Shown here: in pieces, positions 1 through 7,921 of the stretch
Layout of the letters: every line of letters starts with the position of its first letter
Numbering within the stretch: position 1 is the first letter of the stretch
Assembly: GCF_038595055.1 (NCBI RefSeq)
Contig: NZ_CP152002.1
Location: forward strand, 5,190,501-5,254,500
Reading direction: 5' to 3'
Length of the DNA stretch: 64,000 bases
Source of the DNA: Paenibacillus sp. FSL R7-0345
Lineage (GTDB): Bacteria; Bacillota; Bacilli; Paenibacillales; Paenibacillaceae
The notes under the pieces: generated by a model
What the model was told of the DNA's origin: nothing
What the model saw: the letters and a program-made list of their open reading frames with translations, nothing else
Database searches by the model: none
Made by a program: the position numbers and the translations under genes

Positions 1-65
1 CTTTTAAGTCGATATACATAAGGAGTGCCGGCTATACTTAAATTTCAACAAACAGGAGGTACGAA

Positions 66-242
66 ATGGACATTGCCGCCTTATCCACTGTCATGAGCCA
101 GGCGTCCCTGAAGCAGGCTGCCGGACTCCAGGTCATGAGCATTGCCAAAGATACAGCTGTAATGCAGGCCCAGAATATGGCCCTGATGCTCCAGCAGAGC
201 CCGCATCCGAATCTTGGAAAAACACTTGATATTCAGGTTTAA
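66..242 (+). CDS. YjfB-like small protein (putative motility-associated)
   Basis: This 58-residue protein starts MDIAALSTVMSQASL and continues with a Gln- and Met-rich helical stretch. That pattern matches the small YjfB family of Firmicutes, which is annotated as putative motility protein with no proven role. The ATG at 66 follows a strong AGGAGG ribosome site at about 54-59 with good spacing. There is no signal peptide or membrane segment. It stands alone, with hairpins ending in T residues about 60 bp downstream. The family assignment rests on sequence pattern only and the function is unknown. Confidence 0.75.
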   Translation: MDIAALSTVMSQASLKQAAGLQVMSIAKDTAVMQAQNMALMLQQSPHPNLGKTLDIQV

Positions 243-274
243 TTGTTTTATTCTTAAATACATAAGAACGCCAG

Positions 275-320
275 TTCCGGTCTGCTACCGGAAATCCTTC
301 GCCCTCCGGGCTTTTCTTTT
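275..320 (+). terminator. Rho-independent terminator region after the YjfB-like gene
   Basis: Two successive hairpins follow the 66-242 gene. TTCCGGT (275-281) pairs with ACCGGAA (287-293). GCCC/GGGC (301-311) is followed by TTTTCTTTT (312-320). The second is the likely terminator. Confidence 0.6.
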
Positions 321-362
321 ACCCATAAATACGAACATACGATCTTATTTAGAGGTGATAAT

Positions 363-905
363 ATGCAATCTTACTACCAAATGACTGCCCTTGAGAGCTG
401 GACCGAAGATCTGTACCAGCGTCTGCAGGTAAGAAAACCAGCCGATATTTCCATTTCCTACATAGCTGAACGCCTGAACATCTGGGTTCACTACCTGGAT
501 GTGCGCAGCAAGAGCGTTGAAGCCTCTGCCGGCATGTACACCATGTTCCTGGACAACCGCCTTCCGCCGGAGCTGCAGCGCCTGGAATTCCTTCATGAGC
601 TCTGCCATCTGCTCCGCCATGCCGGCAACCGTATTCTGATGCCCGGACATTTCACACAGGCGCAGCAGGATGAATCCGAGCGCTTCATTCTCTACGCTGC
701 TATGCCCTATTCCATGATCTCTGCCAGACCTTTGCCGGAACTGCGCGAGGATGCCGTCTATCATCTGGCCACTACCTTTCAGGTGCCCGAAGAGCTGGCT
801 TTGCAGCGGATTGACCAGATTCAGCGCCGGGTATTCCAGGGTCAGCTGATGGCTGTGATGGAACGGAGCGAGGAGAGAAAATTCATCCAGCGACATATTC
901 GTTAA
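363..905 (+). CDS. ImmA/IrrE family metallo-endopeptidase
   Basis: The 180-residue protein has the zinc-protease motif HELCHLLRH at about residue 79 (HExxH), set in an ImmA/IrrE-type domain. Family members include ImmA, which cleaves the ICEBs1 repressor ImmR, and IrrE of Deinococcus, so many are activators that remove a repressor. No adjacent helix-turn-helix repressor and no phage genes are visible, so its partner is unknown. It begins at an ATG just after GAGGTGATAAT. A 52-residue gene follows 45 bp later on the same strand, probably co-transcribed. The metalloprotease call is firm; the target is not known. Confidence 0.85.
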   Translation: MQSYYQMTALESWTEDLYQRLQVRKPADISISYIAERLNIWVHYLDVRSKSVEASAGMYTMFLDNRLPPELQRLEFLHELCHLLRHAGNRILMPGHFTQAQQDESERFILYAAMPYSMISARPLPELREDAVYHLATTFQVPEELALQRIDQIQRRVFQGQLMAVMERSEERKFIQRHIR

Positions 906-950
906 CTTCCGCGGGGACAATATCTTCATAAGTCCTTGAGGGGGAGCGAT

Positions 951-1109
951 ATGGAAGCTATTCAAGTCATCCGGCTATTACTGTCCCATCCGGATTACAG
1001 TGTGGATGCAGTTCATCCGGAGATACCGGATTTTGTCGGCATTGCGGCGATTGAAGTCGATCACGAAACCCAGACCTTCTCAATTCTGCTGCAGGAACCG
1101 GAAGGATGA
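951..1109 (+). CDS. Small hypothetical protein (52 aa)
   Basis: The ATG at 951 follows GAGGGGGAGCGAT, a good ribosome site. The reading frame gives a 52-residue acidic protein starting MEAIQVIRLLLSHPDY and ending at TGA 1107-1109. It has no membrane segment or signal peptide, and I recognise no domain. It lies 45 bp downstream of the ImmA/IrrE-like gene on the same strand and may be its co-transcribed partner. Coding status rests on the ribosome site and position. Confidence 0.6.
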   Translation: MEAIQVIRLLLSHPDYSVDAVHPEIPDFVGIAAIEVDHETQTFSILLQEPEG

Positions 1110-1126
1110 ACTGCCTGGCCGGCTCC

Positions 1127-1159
1127 AAAAAAATGACCCCGCCGGCGTCAGGCAGGGTC
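1127..1159 (-). terminator. Terminator of the comB-like gene
   Basis: Read on the minus strand, GACCC-GCC pairs with GGC-GGGTC (1135-1159, one unpaired position) and is followed by seven T residues (1127-1133). It lies between two convergent genes. Confidence 0.75.
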
Positions 1160-1246
1160 CAAATCTATGAATAAGAGGGGTATGTGAATACTTTACAGCG
1201 GTTAGCTTAATTCAGTATGAAATCCAGCTGAAGTCCGGCTGAAATG

Positions 1247-2023
1247 TTATCTTTTCTGTGCCAGGCGTAGTCCATTAACAAACCGGTTATCCTTCAGCAC
1301 CGGCACGGCATAGCTGATATCCATCTGGCAGCAGTAGGTCACGTCCGCCTCGAACCCCCGTTCACGCAGTTCACGGCCGCTGGACGACTCCCAGATCAGC
1401 TCCCCGATCCGTTGCCCGGAGGATTGCAGCGCGCCAATGCAGATCTGGGCTTCCGGTGACCTGCTCCCGGACAGCCTGGAAAGAATCAGGCCGGCCCCCA
1501 GGTAATCTTCAATGCCGGGGCGCAGGTTATTCTCAGCCCCGATGGCATCCGGCCACTTCTCACCGCAGGGGACTACTGTGACAGCCCTCCCAAGCTCAAG
1601 CTTCATCTTGTTTGCAGTATCGGCAACAGCTGAGACATTCAGCAGACTGCCGATCAGCAGTGCAGGCGCTTGTGCGGCAATCCTTGTGCAGGCTGCACCG
1701 TTCAATGTGCACAGAATAAAGTTACGGTCGTAATCAGCGGAACTGAAGGTCAGTGGAGACATGGAATGGCCCCCTGCCCTTACCGCCTCGGCCCGTCCGC
1801 GGATAATGTCCGCTCCAAGCTCCTTGGCATACGCCTTCACCTGATCATTGACCGGCGGCGCATGGGTATAGATGTTGGCCTTATGCTGAACCGCTGTTAC
1901 CACGGTGGACGAGAAGCTCAGTACATCGACGAATATGACGATGTCTCCGCGTTCTGCTGCAGCTCTCGCCCCTCTTTGGCCCCAGTCCAGTTTAAGGTCA
2001 TAGGGCGACTGGTCAAAAAACAC
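1247..2023 (-). CDS. comB: 2-phosphosulfolactate phosphatase (ComB family)
   Basis: This 258-residue protein belongs by pattern to the ComB family: an N-terminal FVDVLSFSSTVVTA segment, an FILCTLNGAACTR core and a VVPCGEKW motif. ComB removes phosphate from 2-phospho-3-sulfolactate to give 3-sulfolactate, a step known in coenzyme M synthesis in archaea. In spore formers, sulfolactate is a spore component and Bacillus carries a homologue (YitC). It starts at GTG 2021-2023 behind an AGGAGG site. It is a single gene between terminators and ComA is not in the window. A sulfolactate role during sporulation is an inference. Confidence 0.85.
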   Translation of the reverse strand: MFFDQSPYDLKLDWGQRGARAAAERGDIVIFVDVLSFSSTVVTAVQHKANIYTHAPPVNDQVKAYAKELGADIIRGRAEAVRAGGHSMSPLTFSSADYDRNFILCTLNGAACTRIAAQAPALLIGSLLNVSAVADTANKMKLELGRAVTVVPCGEKWPDAIGAENNLRPGIEDYLGAGLILSRLSGSRSPEAQICIGALQSSGQRIGELIWESSSGRELRERGFEADVTYCCQMDISYAVPVLKDNRFVNGLRLAQKR

Positions 2024-2163
2024 AGGTTTTCCTCCTCTCTTAGGAATTCAGCTCATATGAACCTTCAAAGAGGGAGTTACCCATAGATGACTGCCTGCGA
2101 ACCGTCAATTTACCTTTTTACATAATTTTTCGGGAATTTTCAGCAGAACCCGTGGCAGCTGCT

Positions 2164-2196
2164 AAACAAAAAGCCCTGCCGGAAGTCCGGCAGGGC
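2164..2196 (-). terminator. Terminator of the YjcZ-like gene
   Basis: On the minus strand GCCCTGCCGG pairs perfectly with CCGGCAGGGC (2173-2196) and is followed by a T-rich run (2164-2172). It lies just past the YjcZ-like stop codon. Confidence 0.85.
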
Positions 2197-2214
2197 CACA
2201 TTTTATCGGTTCAA

Positions 2215-2349
2215 TTATACCCAGAATGCCTTAGTGATGATTACCAGCAGGATGAACAATACCAGAATTGCAGCAGTAGAAGTAAAAGGACTGCCGTATC
2301 CGCAGTTTGCTCCGCCAACTGGACCTACATTTTCACCATAACAACCCAT
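2215..2349 (-). CDS. YjcZ family sporulation peptide (44 aa)
   Basis: The frame encodes a 44-residue peptide. It has a Gly/Cys-rich head (MGCYGENVGPVGGANCGYG) and one hydrophobic segment (AILVLFILLVIITKAF). This is the layout of YjcZ/SscA-type small spore peptides of Bacillales. The ATG at 2347-2349 has an AAGGAGG ribosome site, and a strong terminator follows the stop. Family members are made late in sporulation and associate with spore membranes or coat. That timing is family knowledge and not visible here. Confidence 0.8.
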   Translation of the reverse strand: MGCYGENVGPVGGANCGYGSPFTSTAAILVLFILLVIITKAFWV

Positions 2350-2447
2350 TTCCAATTCCTCCTTCATGATTGAGAGTACACCATAGCATATGTGATTTGC
2401 CCGCTGCTGACTGGGTGAAACGGCAATGACTTTTCGCCCGGGGCCTT

Positions 2448-3284
2448 TTATTTGGAAATATCAATGAAGCCCTCCCCAAACACATCGCGTACATCATGAA
2501 TAGTAACAAAAGCATTTTTATCTTCGGCCCGCACGATTTTTTTGAGCATGGATACTTCCTGTTTGCTGATAGCGATGTAGAGCACATTTTTGTCCTCACC
2601 CGTATAATAGCCGTAGCCGCGCAGCACCGTAACTCCGCGGTCCATAAGCTCGGTAACCTTTGCAGCAATGCGCTCATGTTCTGCCGAGATGATGGTCACT
2701 GCTTTTTTCGGATTCACACCCTCAATAATGAACTCCATCGCCTTGGTGCCGATGAAGAGAATGACGAAGGTGAACATCACCTTCTCGATCCCGATCACAA
2801 ACACGGACAATCCGGCAACAATCAGATCAAAAAACAGCAGCGCATAGCTGATATTCCAGTCCCAGTATTTATTGGCCAGCCGGGCCAGAATCGTCGTCCC
2901 TGCGGTTGTACCGCCAACCCGGATAATGAGTCCAATGCCGCCTCCGGCCAGCAGACCGGCAAAGATCGCGTTAATGACCGGCTCACTGGAATCAATCCGC
3001 CAGTTCTCGGTCAGATACAGGAACAGGGAATTGAAGGCGACTGCGATGATAGTATACAGAATCGTTTTCTTATCCAGCAGCCTGTAGCCGATAATCAGCA
3101 AGATCCCGTTCAGCGTGAAGCCGACCAGTGCCGGTGACCATTTCAGCAGATAGAAGAGAATGATCGATACCCCGGTCACTCCGCCCTCCCCGAAATCATT
3201 AGGGATAATAAATACATTGACCGCCAGCGCAAACATAAACGCTCCAATAAGCAGCATAAACAGCTCAAAACTTCTTTTTTCCAT
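2448..3284 (-). CDS. YitT family membrane protein (DUF2179)
   Basis: This is a 278-residue membrane protein. About five hydrophobic segments fill the first 200 residues, and a soluble C-terminal domain of about 80 residues (AVTIISAEHERIAAKVTELM onward) matches DUF2179. The set is the YitT/YvjA family, which is common in Firmicutes and has no settled biochemical role. I place the start at ATG 3282-3284, where GGAGGGTGTCTTATT precedes it. An upstream in-frame start would cross this site. It is monocistronic, with a terminator of another gene just upstream. Confidence 0.85.
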   Translation of the reverse strand: MEKRSFELFMLLIGAFMFALAVNVFIIPNDFGEGGVTGVSIILFYLLKWSPALVGFTLNGILLIIGYRLLDKKTILYTIIAVAFNSLFLYLTENWRIDSSEPVINAIFAGLLAGGGIGLIIRVGGTTAGTTILARLANKYWDWNISYALLFFDLIVAGLSVFVIGIEKVMFTFVILFIGTKAMEFIIEGVNPKKAVTIISAEHERIAAKVTELMDRGVTVLRGYGYYTGEDKNVLYIAISKQEVSMLKKIVRAEDKNAFVTIHDVRDVFGEGFIDISK

Positions 3285-3317
3285 AATAAGACACCCTCCA
3301 GTTACATTACAAAGCTC

Positions 3318-3360
3318 ACAAAAAAAAGCGACTAAAGGAGTCATTCATCCTTTAATCGCT
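3318..3360 (-). terminator. Terminator between the 3432-3839 gene and the YitT gene
   Basis: On the minus strand AGCGATTAAAGGA pairs with TCCTTTAGTCGCT (3327-3360) and is followed by a run of eight or nine T (3318-3326). It ends transcription from the upstream hypothetical gene before the YitT-type gene begins. Confidence 0.8.
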
Positions 3361-3431
3361 TCTGATAAGCTCTTTTGATACTCCTGATCATAACAAGCAA
3401 TGGCAGGAATGTAAATACACCGCTGAGTATT

Positions 3432-3839
3432 TTAGCCTATGGATACGCCCGAGTAGGTTACCGGTCCGGTAACACTTGCCGTATTCAGCAGGATGTTCAA
3501 GCTGTTGTTAGCGACTCCCAGAGAGTAGGCATGGTATCCGGCAGGGACGCTTCTGTCCAGGAAAGACATCGCAATCGGCTGTATCGCCAGCAGCGCAAGG
3601 CCGCTTGAACCCACATTATAGATAGGCTGGCCGTCCCGGTACAGGGTGAACACTACACTCGGTACACCCAAAGTCGTCTGAAACCCGATACTTGCATTCA
3701 ACAAAGCCGAACCCCCGGTAACTGTGGACAGTCCGAACTCCGCCAGGATTAGGTTTGCGCCTGGTGCCAGAATTGGTATGGAGATCGTCTGGCTGCCGGT
3801 TGAGGCCGTACTGCTTCCTACATCAATAATCGTTGCCAT
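3432..3839 (-). CDS. Hypothetical protein, beta-rich (surface- or spore-type)
   Basis: The 135-residue protein starts MATIIDVGSSTASTGSQTIS at ATG 3837-3839; AGAGG lies about 12 nt upstream. It is rich in Ser, Gly, Ala, Leu and Val, nearly without Cys or Lys, and has regular alternating hydrophobic stretches typical of a beta sandwich. It loosely resembles the C-terminal, TNF-like part of collagen-like exosporium proteins, but no GXY collagen repeats are present, so I do not assign it. No signal peptide or anchor is visible. Its own terminator follows. Function unknown. Confidence 0.6.
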   Translation of the reverse strand: MATIIDVGSSTASTGSQTISIPILAPGANLILAEFGLSTVTGGSALLNASIGFQTTLGVPSVVFTLYRDGQPIYNVGSSGLALLAIQPIAMSFLDRSVPAGYHAYSLGVANNSLNILLNTASVTGPVTYSGVSIG

Positions 3840-3946
3840 AGCAAGTTCACACATCCTCTCATCTATTCTACTTTCAGAATATGTGAGACTCTGCTGCACG
3901 GCTTGGACGTATAGACAGCGGTATCTTCCTATTTATGTGAGGTCCT

Positions 3947-4450
3947 CTATACAAAAGAAAACCTGGCCCCGACAAAGTAGCCGATAGACACGAATAAAAT
4001 GGACCAGATCAAAGCGCCTGCCGTAGTGATAAGCAGATATTTGCGGAAGGACATGGCGCTGATGCCGGAAATATAGCTGCAGACATGTCTTAGCCCCGGA
4101 ATAAAATAGGCAATAAATACGGTCCAGTAGCCGAACTTCAGAAACCATCTTTTTACACTGGCAAAACGTCTGGGGGTCAGTCCTACCCATTTGCCGAATT
4201 TCTCTACCACCGGCTGCCCCACTCTCCGCCCGATGGTATAGCTGATCAGCGTGCCTGTGATGGAGCCCATGAAGCATACCAGTACGGAAACAGAAAAATT
4301 GAGCACCATAAGCGAGCACAGATAGCCTACAAACAGCATCAGCAGCTCGTCCGGCACAGGAATACCGATAATCCCCAGCGCCATGAGCAGAAAGACCGCC
4401 AAATATCCGTATTGGGTAATCATCTCGATGATCCAGGGCATGGGCTTCAC
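3947..4450 (-). CDS. DedA family membrane protein (VTT domain)
   Basis: This 167-residue membrane protein has several hydrophobic helices and the DedA-core pattern: a G..PVPDELLM re-entrant segment near residue 30 and FIPGLRH near residue 120. DedA proteins are undecaprenyl-phosphate or phospholipid translocases and affect membrane charge and antibiotic tolerance. The start codon overlaps the last four bases of the phosphatidylserine synthase gene (ATGA type), so the two are translationally coupled. The coupling suggests a role in lipid or carrier-lipid trafficking tied to the response regulator/kinase cassette upstream. Confidence 0.88.
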   Translation of the reverse strand: MKPMPWIIEMITQYGYLAVFLLMALGIIGIPVPDELLMLFVGYLCSLMVLNFSVSVLVCFMGSITGTLISYTIGRRVGQPVVEKFGKWVGLTPRRFASVKRWFLKFGYWTVFIAYFIPGLRHVCSYISGISAMSFRKYLLITTAGALIWSILFVSIGYFVGARFSFV

Positions 4451-4971
4451 TTCCTGTTAACGTATTTTTTGAGTGACGGAAACGGAATATGACTAATCAT
4501 CATGACGGATAACAGCCCCATCATCATGATGACCCATCCCGGTTTCATATATTCAGCGATTAAAGAGAGCATCGACAGAATCACCCCGGCCGCTGTTATC
4601 GGCATACCGGTGAAGCCAGTGGAAGGGGCTGATAGATTAAATCTGGCCAGACGCAGGGCACCGCAGATCAAAAAACCAACCGCAGCAGCCGGCCCCAGTA
4701 AGTGTACGTTCTCCAGCTTATATAACAAAATGAGAAAGGTCGGTGCTAATCCGAAAGAGATAATATCGGCAAGCGAATCCAATTGTTTCCCGAATTCGCT
4801 GGTACAATTCAGCATTCTTGCCAGCAATCCGTCGAGTACATCGCATAATGCAGCGAGCAGAATCATTAATAATGCCAGCTCGTATCGTTCCTCTATCGTG
4901 TACATCAGGGACAGTGATCCCAGTCCCAAATTACCCAGCGTGCACATTGAAGGCAGCCAATTCCATTTCAA
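4447..4971 (-). CDS. pssA: CDP-diacylglycerol-serine O-phosphatidyltransferase
   Basis: The 174-residue protein carries the CDP-alcohol phosphotransferase signature: DVLDGLLAR at about residues 43-51, then G and D..D in SEFGKQLDSLADI. The catalytic Asp residues are intact, and five or six membrane helices surround the motif. It makes phosphatidylserine from CDP-diacylglycerol and serine, the precursor of phosphatidylethanolamine. It lies 42 bp downstream of a histidine kinase gene on the same strand and overlaps the following DedA gene by 4 bp. It therefore probably belongs to a four-gene transcript. No phosphatidylserine decarboxylase gene is present in the window. Confidence 0.87.
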   Translation of the reverse strand: MKWNWLPSMCTLGNLGLGSLSLMYTIEERYELALLMILLAALCDVLDGLLARMLNCTSEFGKQLDSLADIISFGLAPTFLILLYKLENVHLLGPAAAVGFLICGALRLARFNLSAPSTGFTGMPITAAGVILSMLSLIAEYMKPGWVIMMMGLLSVMMISHIPFPSLKKYVNRK

Positions 4972-5013
4972 AACAGTTCCACTCCTTTACCGGCCCCAAG
5001 GCCGTATGCCTGT

Positions 5014-6762
5014 TCAGCCTTCAAAGTACATACTAAAACAGACACCATTCTCTATGTTTTCCACTGCATACCGGCAGCCATGCATATCCAGAATCCGTTT
5101 GGCAATGGATAGCCCCAGTCCGGTTCCTCCCGTCAGCCGGCTGCGGGAGGGTTCAGCCCGGTAGAACCGTTCCCAGATCTGCTCCAGCTGATCCTCCGGA
5201 ATGGGTTCACCCTGATTCTGAATGCTGAATCTGTTGGTCTGCCCTTGACTCTCAATGTTGACGGTAATCGTGCTTCCTTCATCTGCGTGCCGGATAGCGT
5301 TAGTCATGAAATTCAGCACGACCTGCTCGATCCAGCTGCTGTCGGCATAGACCGGCGGCTCATTCGCCGGAATAATTACAACCTTCAGCCTTTTATCCTC
5401 CAGCAGATGAACCAGCTTGTCTGCCACCTTCTCGGTCAGCTCGCTCAGCATAAAAGAGCTCTTGCGCAGCTTGATGGTGCCTGACTCCAGCCTGGCCAGA
5501 TCCAGCATATCCTTTACCAGAAACTCCATCTTGTCGGCTTCCTCAATAATTACCTTGATATAGTGATCCTGCTTGCCGGCGCTCACACCGTCCTCCAGCC
5601 CCTCGGCAAAGCCTTTGATAATACTGAGCGGAGTCTTCAGCTCATGCGAAGCATTGGCGAAAAAGTCCTGCTGCATATCCTCCATCCGCTGCTTGCGCTC
5701 CATATCCTCAACCAGCTGCCGGTTGGCCTCCCGCAGCTCGCGCAGCGCCGAATCCAGACTTACCGACAAGGTGAACATGCTGTTCGAGAGACTGCCCAGC
5801 TCATCCTTTTGGCGGATCGAGTTATCTCCTGTAAAATCCAGCGAAACCATCCGTTTGGCAATATTATTCAGCTTGATCAGCGGCCGGGCAACCATCTTGG
5901 AGAAGAACAGCGAGAGGATCAGAATCAGCGCGAATCCGCCCAAACCTAGATATAAAAAGAACCAGCGCAGCGCTTCATTCGAATCCTTGACATCCTGCAG
6001 CGAAGTAACTGTGAACAGCAGTTCGATCTCCCCGCCGGCCCGCTGAACAGGAAGAATGATGACTGAATTACGGATACCGCTCCAGGGAGCTGTCCACTCC
6101 TGCTTCTGCATTTCCATACGCTTCAGCTGTTCAATCTGCCCGGCAGTCAGCGGGAACCAGTCTTCCAGCGCCTCGAACAGGATGCCCTGCCGCGGGTTCC
6201 ATATTTTGAAATCCGGCAGTACGATCTCAGTGACCGTACCAGACAGCTTCGTCATTTCAGGCTCATGCAGCCCTATTGTTCCGCCGCCGGTAGTAATGCT
6301 TACAGGGTAGATCAGGTCGGGAGAACTGCTGTCTTCTGCAAAAACCTCACCTTCCAGCGTCAGCTGATCATCCTCTTGAATATCTGCTGCCCTCAGGGCG
6401 TCCCCGTACTCATTCATGAACATCGACAGAGACACGACTACACTCGTGCCGTCCTCCGTCCGCAGCTTCATATGATACGGGTCATCCGAGTTCATTTTGC
6501 CGTCCAGCTTTACAATGGCCATCTGTGTCTTGTTGCGCAGCATGAAACGGGCAAGCTCCTGAGACAGCCGGGTGCCGGTCCATTGCTCACTGGTATAGCT
6601 TGCACCAAAGTTTTTGAGATGCTTTTCGACCCGGCCTTCCTTCTGCTGCTGGTAGAAGCCGTCAAAGAACAGCAGCTGGCTCAGAATAACCATCCCGTAG
6701 AAGCAGAGGAAAAAGATCACCGTCATCACAAACAGCTTAAACGTAATCCCCCGCCGTCTCAT
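5014..6762 (-). CDS. Two-component sensor histidine kinase
   Basis: The 582-residue kinase has one membrane helix near residues 8-30 and an extracytoplasmic sensor region of about 235 residues. A second helix follows at about 270-290, then a HAMP linker. The dimerisation helix carries the phospho-accepting His in FFANASHELKTPLSIIKG. The ATPase domain has an N box (NFMTNAIRHAD) and G box (TGGTGLGLSIAKRIL). All catalytic motifs are intact. Its ATG overlaps the end of the response regulator gene by 4 bp. It is followed by pssA and dedA with little spacing, so the signal may concern the membrane. The ligand is unknown. Confidence 0.92.
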   Translation of the reverse strand: MRRRGITFKLFVMTVIFFLCFYGMVILSQLLFFDGFYQQQKEGRVEKHLKNFGASYTSEQWTGTRLSQELARFMLRNKTQMAIVKLDGKMNSDDPYHMKLRTEDGTSVVVSLSMFMNEYGDALRAADIQEDDQLTLEGEVFAEDSSSPDLIYPVSITTGGGTIGLHEPEMTKLSGTVTEIVLPDFKIWNPRQGILFEALEDWFPLTAGQIEQLKRMEMQKQEWTAPWSGIRNSVIILPVQRAGGEIELLFTVTSLQDVKDSNEALRWFFLYLGLGGFALILILSLFFSKMVARPLIKLNNIAKRMVSLDFTGDNSIRQKDELGSLSNSMFTLSVSLDSALRELREANRQLVEDMERKQRMEDMQQDFFANASHELKTPLSIIKGFAEGLEDGVSAGKQDHYIKVIIEEADKMEFLVKDMLDLARLESGTIKLRKSSFMLSELTEKVADKLVHLLEDKRLKVVIIPANEPPVYADSSWIEQVVLNFMTNAIRHADEGSTITVNIESQGQTNRFSIQNQGEPIPEDQLEQIWERFYRAEPSRSRLTGGTGLGLSIAKRILDMHGCRYAVENIENGVCFSMYFEG

Positions 6763-7439
6763 GCTTCTTCCTCAAACATATATCCCGTGCCGATCACCGT
6801 ACGGATACAGCGTGACTCTATCCCCAGCTTGCTGCGCAGCTTCTTGATATGGCTGTCCACAACCCGGGAATCCCCGTCAAATTCAACGCCCCAGACCCGG
6901 CTGAGAATGGTATCGCGGGAGACGACAATCCCTTTATTGCGGATCAGCAGCCCTAACAGCTCATATTCCTTGGGGGCCAGCTCCACCTCGGCACTTCCGA
7001 CCTCCAGCCGGTGGGCAAGCGTATTAAAGACCGCAGAGCCGAATTTGATGATGCCGGAATCCGGCAGATGCCCGCCTTCCACCCGCTTCATCAGTGCATT
7101 GGCCCGCGCAACCAGCACCTTGGGACTGAACGGCTTCGTTACATAATCGTCCGCCCCGGCTTCAAAACCATATATTTTATCATCATCTGCAGACTTTGCC
7201 GTCAGCAGAATAATTGGAATCGCCGATTTCCTGCGCAGCTCCCGGCATACCTCGAACCCGTTCAGCCTGGGCATCATAATATCCAGAATCAGCAGATCCG
7301 GCATCAGGGAATCGAACCAGAGCAGTGCATCCTGCCCGTTGTCTGCTTCGCAGACTTCCCAGCCGTTTTGTATGAAATAGTCTGACACCAGCTCACGGAT
7401 CCGGATCTCATCCTCCACGAGCAGAAGCTTCTTCTTCAA
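6759..7439 (-). CDS. OmpR/PhoB-type response regulator
   Basis: The receiver domain has the acidic pair (LLVEDE), the phospho-accepting Asp in LLILDIMMPRLNG, and the conserved Lys in DDYVTKPFSP. A winged-helix output domain fills the C-terminal half (ELAPKEYELLGLLIRNKG to GTGYMFEEE). I chose TTG 7437-7439, giving MKKKLLLVEDE at the usual family position. An in-frame ATG at 7476-7478 would add 13 residues but has a poorly placed ribosome site. It is translationally coupled to its kinase. The DNA targets are not visible. Confidence 0.9.
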   Translation of the reverse strand: MKKKLLLVEDEIRIRELVSDYFIQNGWEVCEADNGQDALLWFDSLMPDLLILDIMMPRLNGFEVCRELRRKSAIPIILLTAKSADDDKIYGFEAGADDYVTKPFSPKVLVARANALMKRVEGGHLPDSGIIKFGSAVFNTLAHRLEVGSAEVELAPKEYELLGLLIRNKGIVVSRDTILSRVWGVEFDGDSRVVDSHIKKLRSKLGIESRCIRTVIGTGYMFEEEA

Positions 7440-7607
7440 TCCAGTTCCCGCCTTCAAAGATGTTATTGGTAATAGCATAACTGGACGTTATGTCCTTTAT
7501 GTGCCCTTGTTTTTATACACCCGCTCTGTCTCTTTTACATCTACATTATTATCGTCATCCTCCAACAGTAATAGTAGAGGCGACTGGAAGTTCTGCAGGT
7601 CATTCGA

Positions 7608-7637
7608 ATAATAAAAAGCCACCTCCCAAGAGATGGC
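7608..7637 (-). terminator. Terminator of the 7655-7861 gene
   Basis: On the minus strand GCCATCTC pairs with GAGGTGGC (one G-T pair, 7618-7637) and is followed by TTTTTATTATT. Confidence 0.75.
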
Positions 7638-7654
7638 CTGCTCTGCTATTCCGT

Positions 7655-7861
7655 TTATTTTGCCAACATATTCTTTAGTATAACCAGCCGCTTGATGCCC
7701 TCCGTCCCCGCCCAGCCGCCCGCACTCGCCAAAATCACATTATGGAACAGCTTCATCGCAATCGAGTACGTCATCATTCCAAGCACGATCTCAATCGCGA
7801 CAAACCGGAGAATATCCCCTTTGGTAACAATATAGACTCTGAACTCCTGGTTACGCAGCAC
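7655..7861 (-). CDS. Small hypothetical protein with one or two membrane segments (68 aa)
   Basis: This 68-residue protein has a hydrophobic stretch at about residues 18-47 (LRFVAIEIVLGMMTYSIAMK followed by FHNVILA). A basic tail ends it. The GTG at 7859-7861 has a weak GGTGGTGG site upstream, and a good terminator follows the stop. I recognise no family. It stands alone between the response regulator operon and a methyltransferase gene. Confidence 0.55.
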   Translation of the reverse strand: MLRNQEFRVYIVTKGDILRFVAIEIVLGMMTYSIAMKLFHNVILASAGGWAGTEGIKRLVILKNMLAK

Positions 7862-7921
7862 TGGTCCACCACCCTAATCGTGTTTTATTCACCCATATGC
7901 TTGCGTTTGGTTGTCTGATTC

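Noticed and set aside
345..965. Minus-strand frame of 206 codons opposite the ImmA/IrrE gene
   Set aside because: Antisense shadow; the plus strand has HExxH, a ribosome site and family match.
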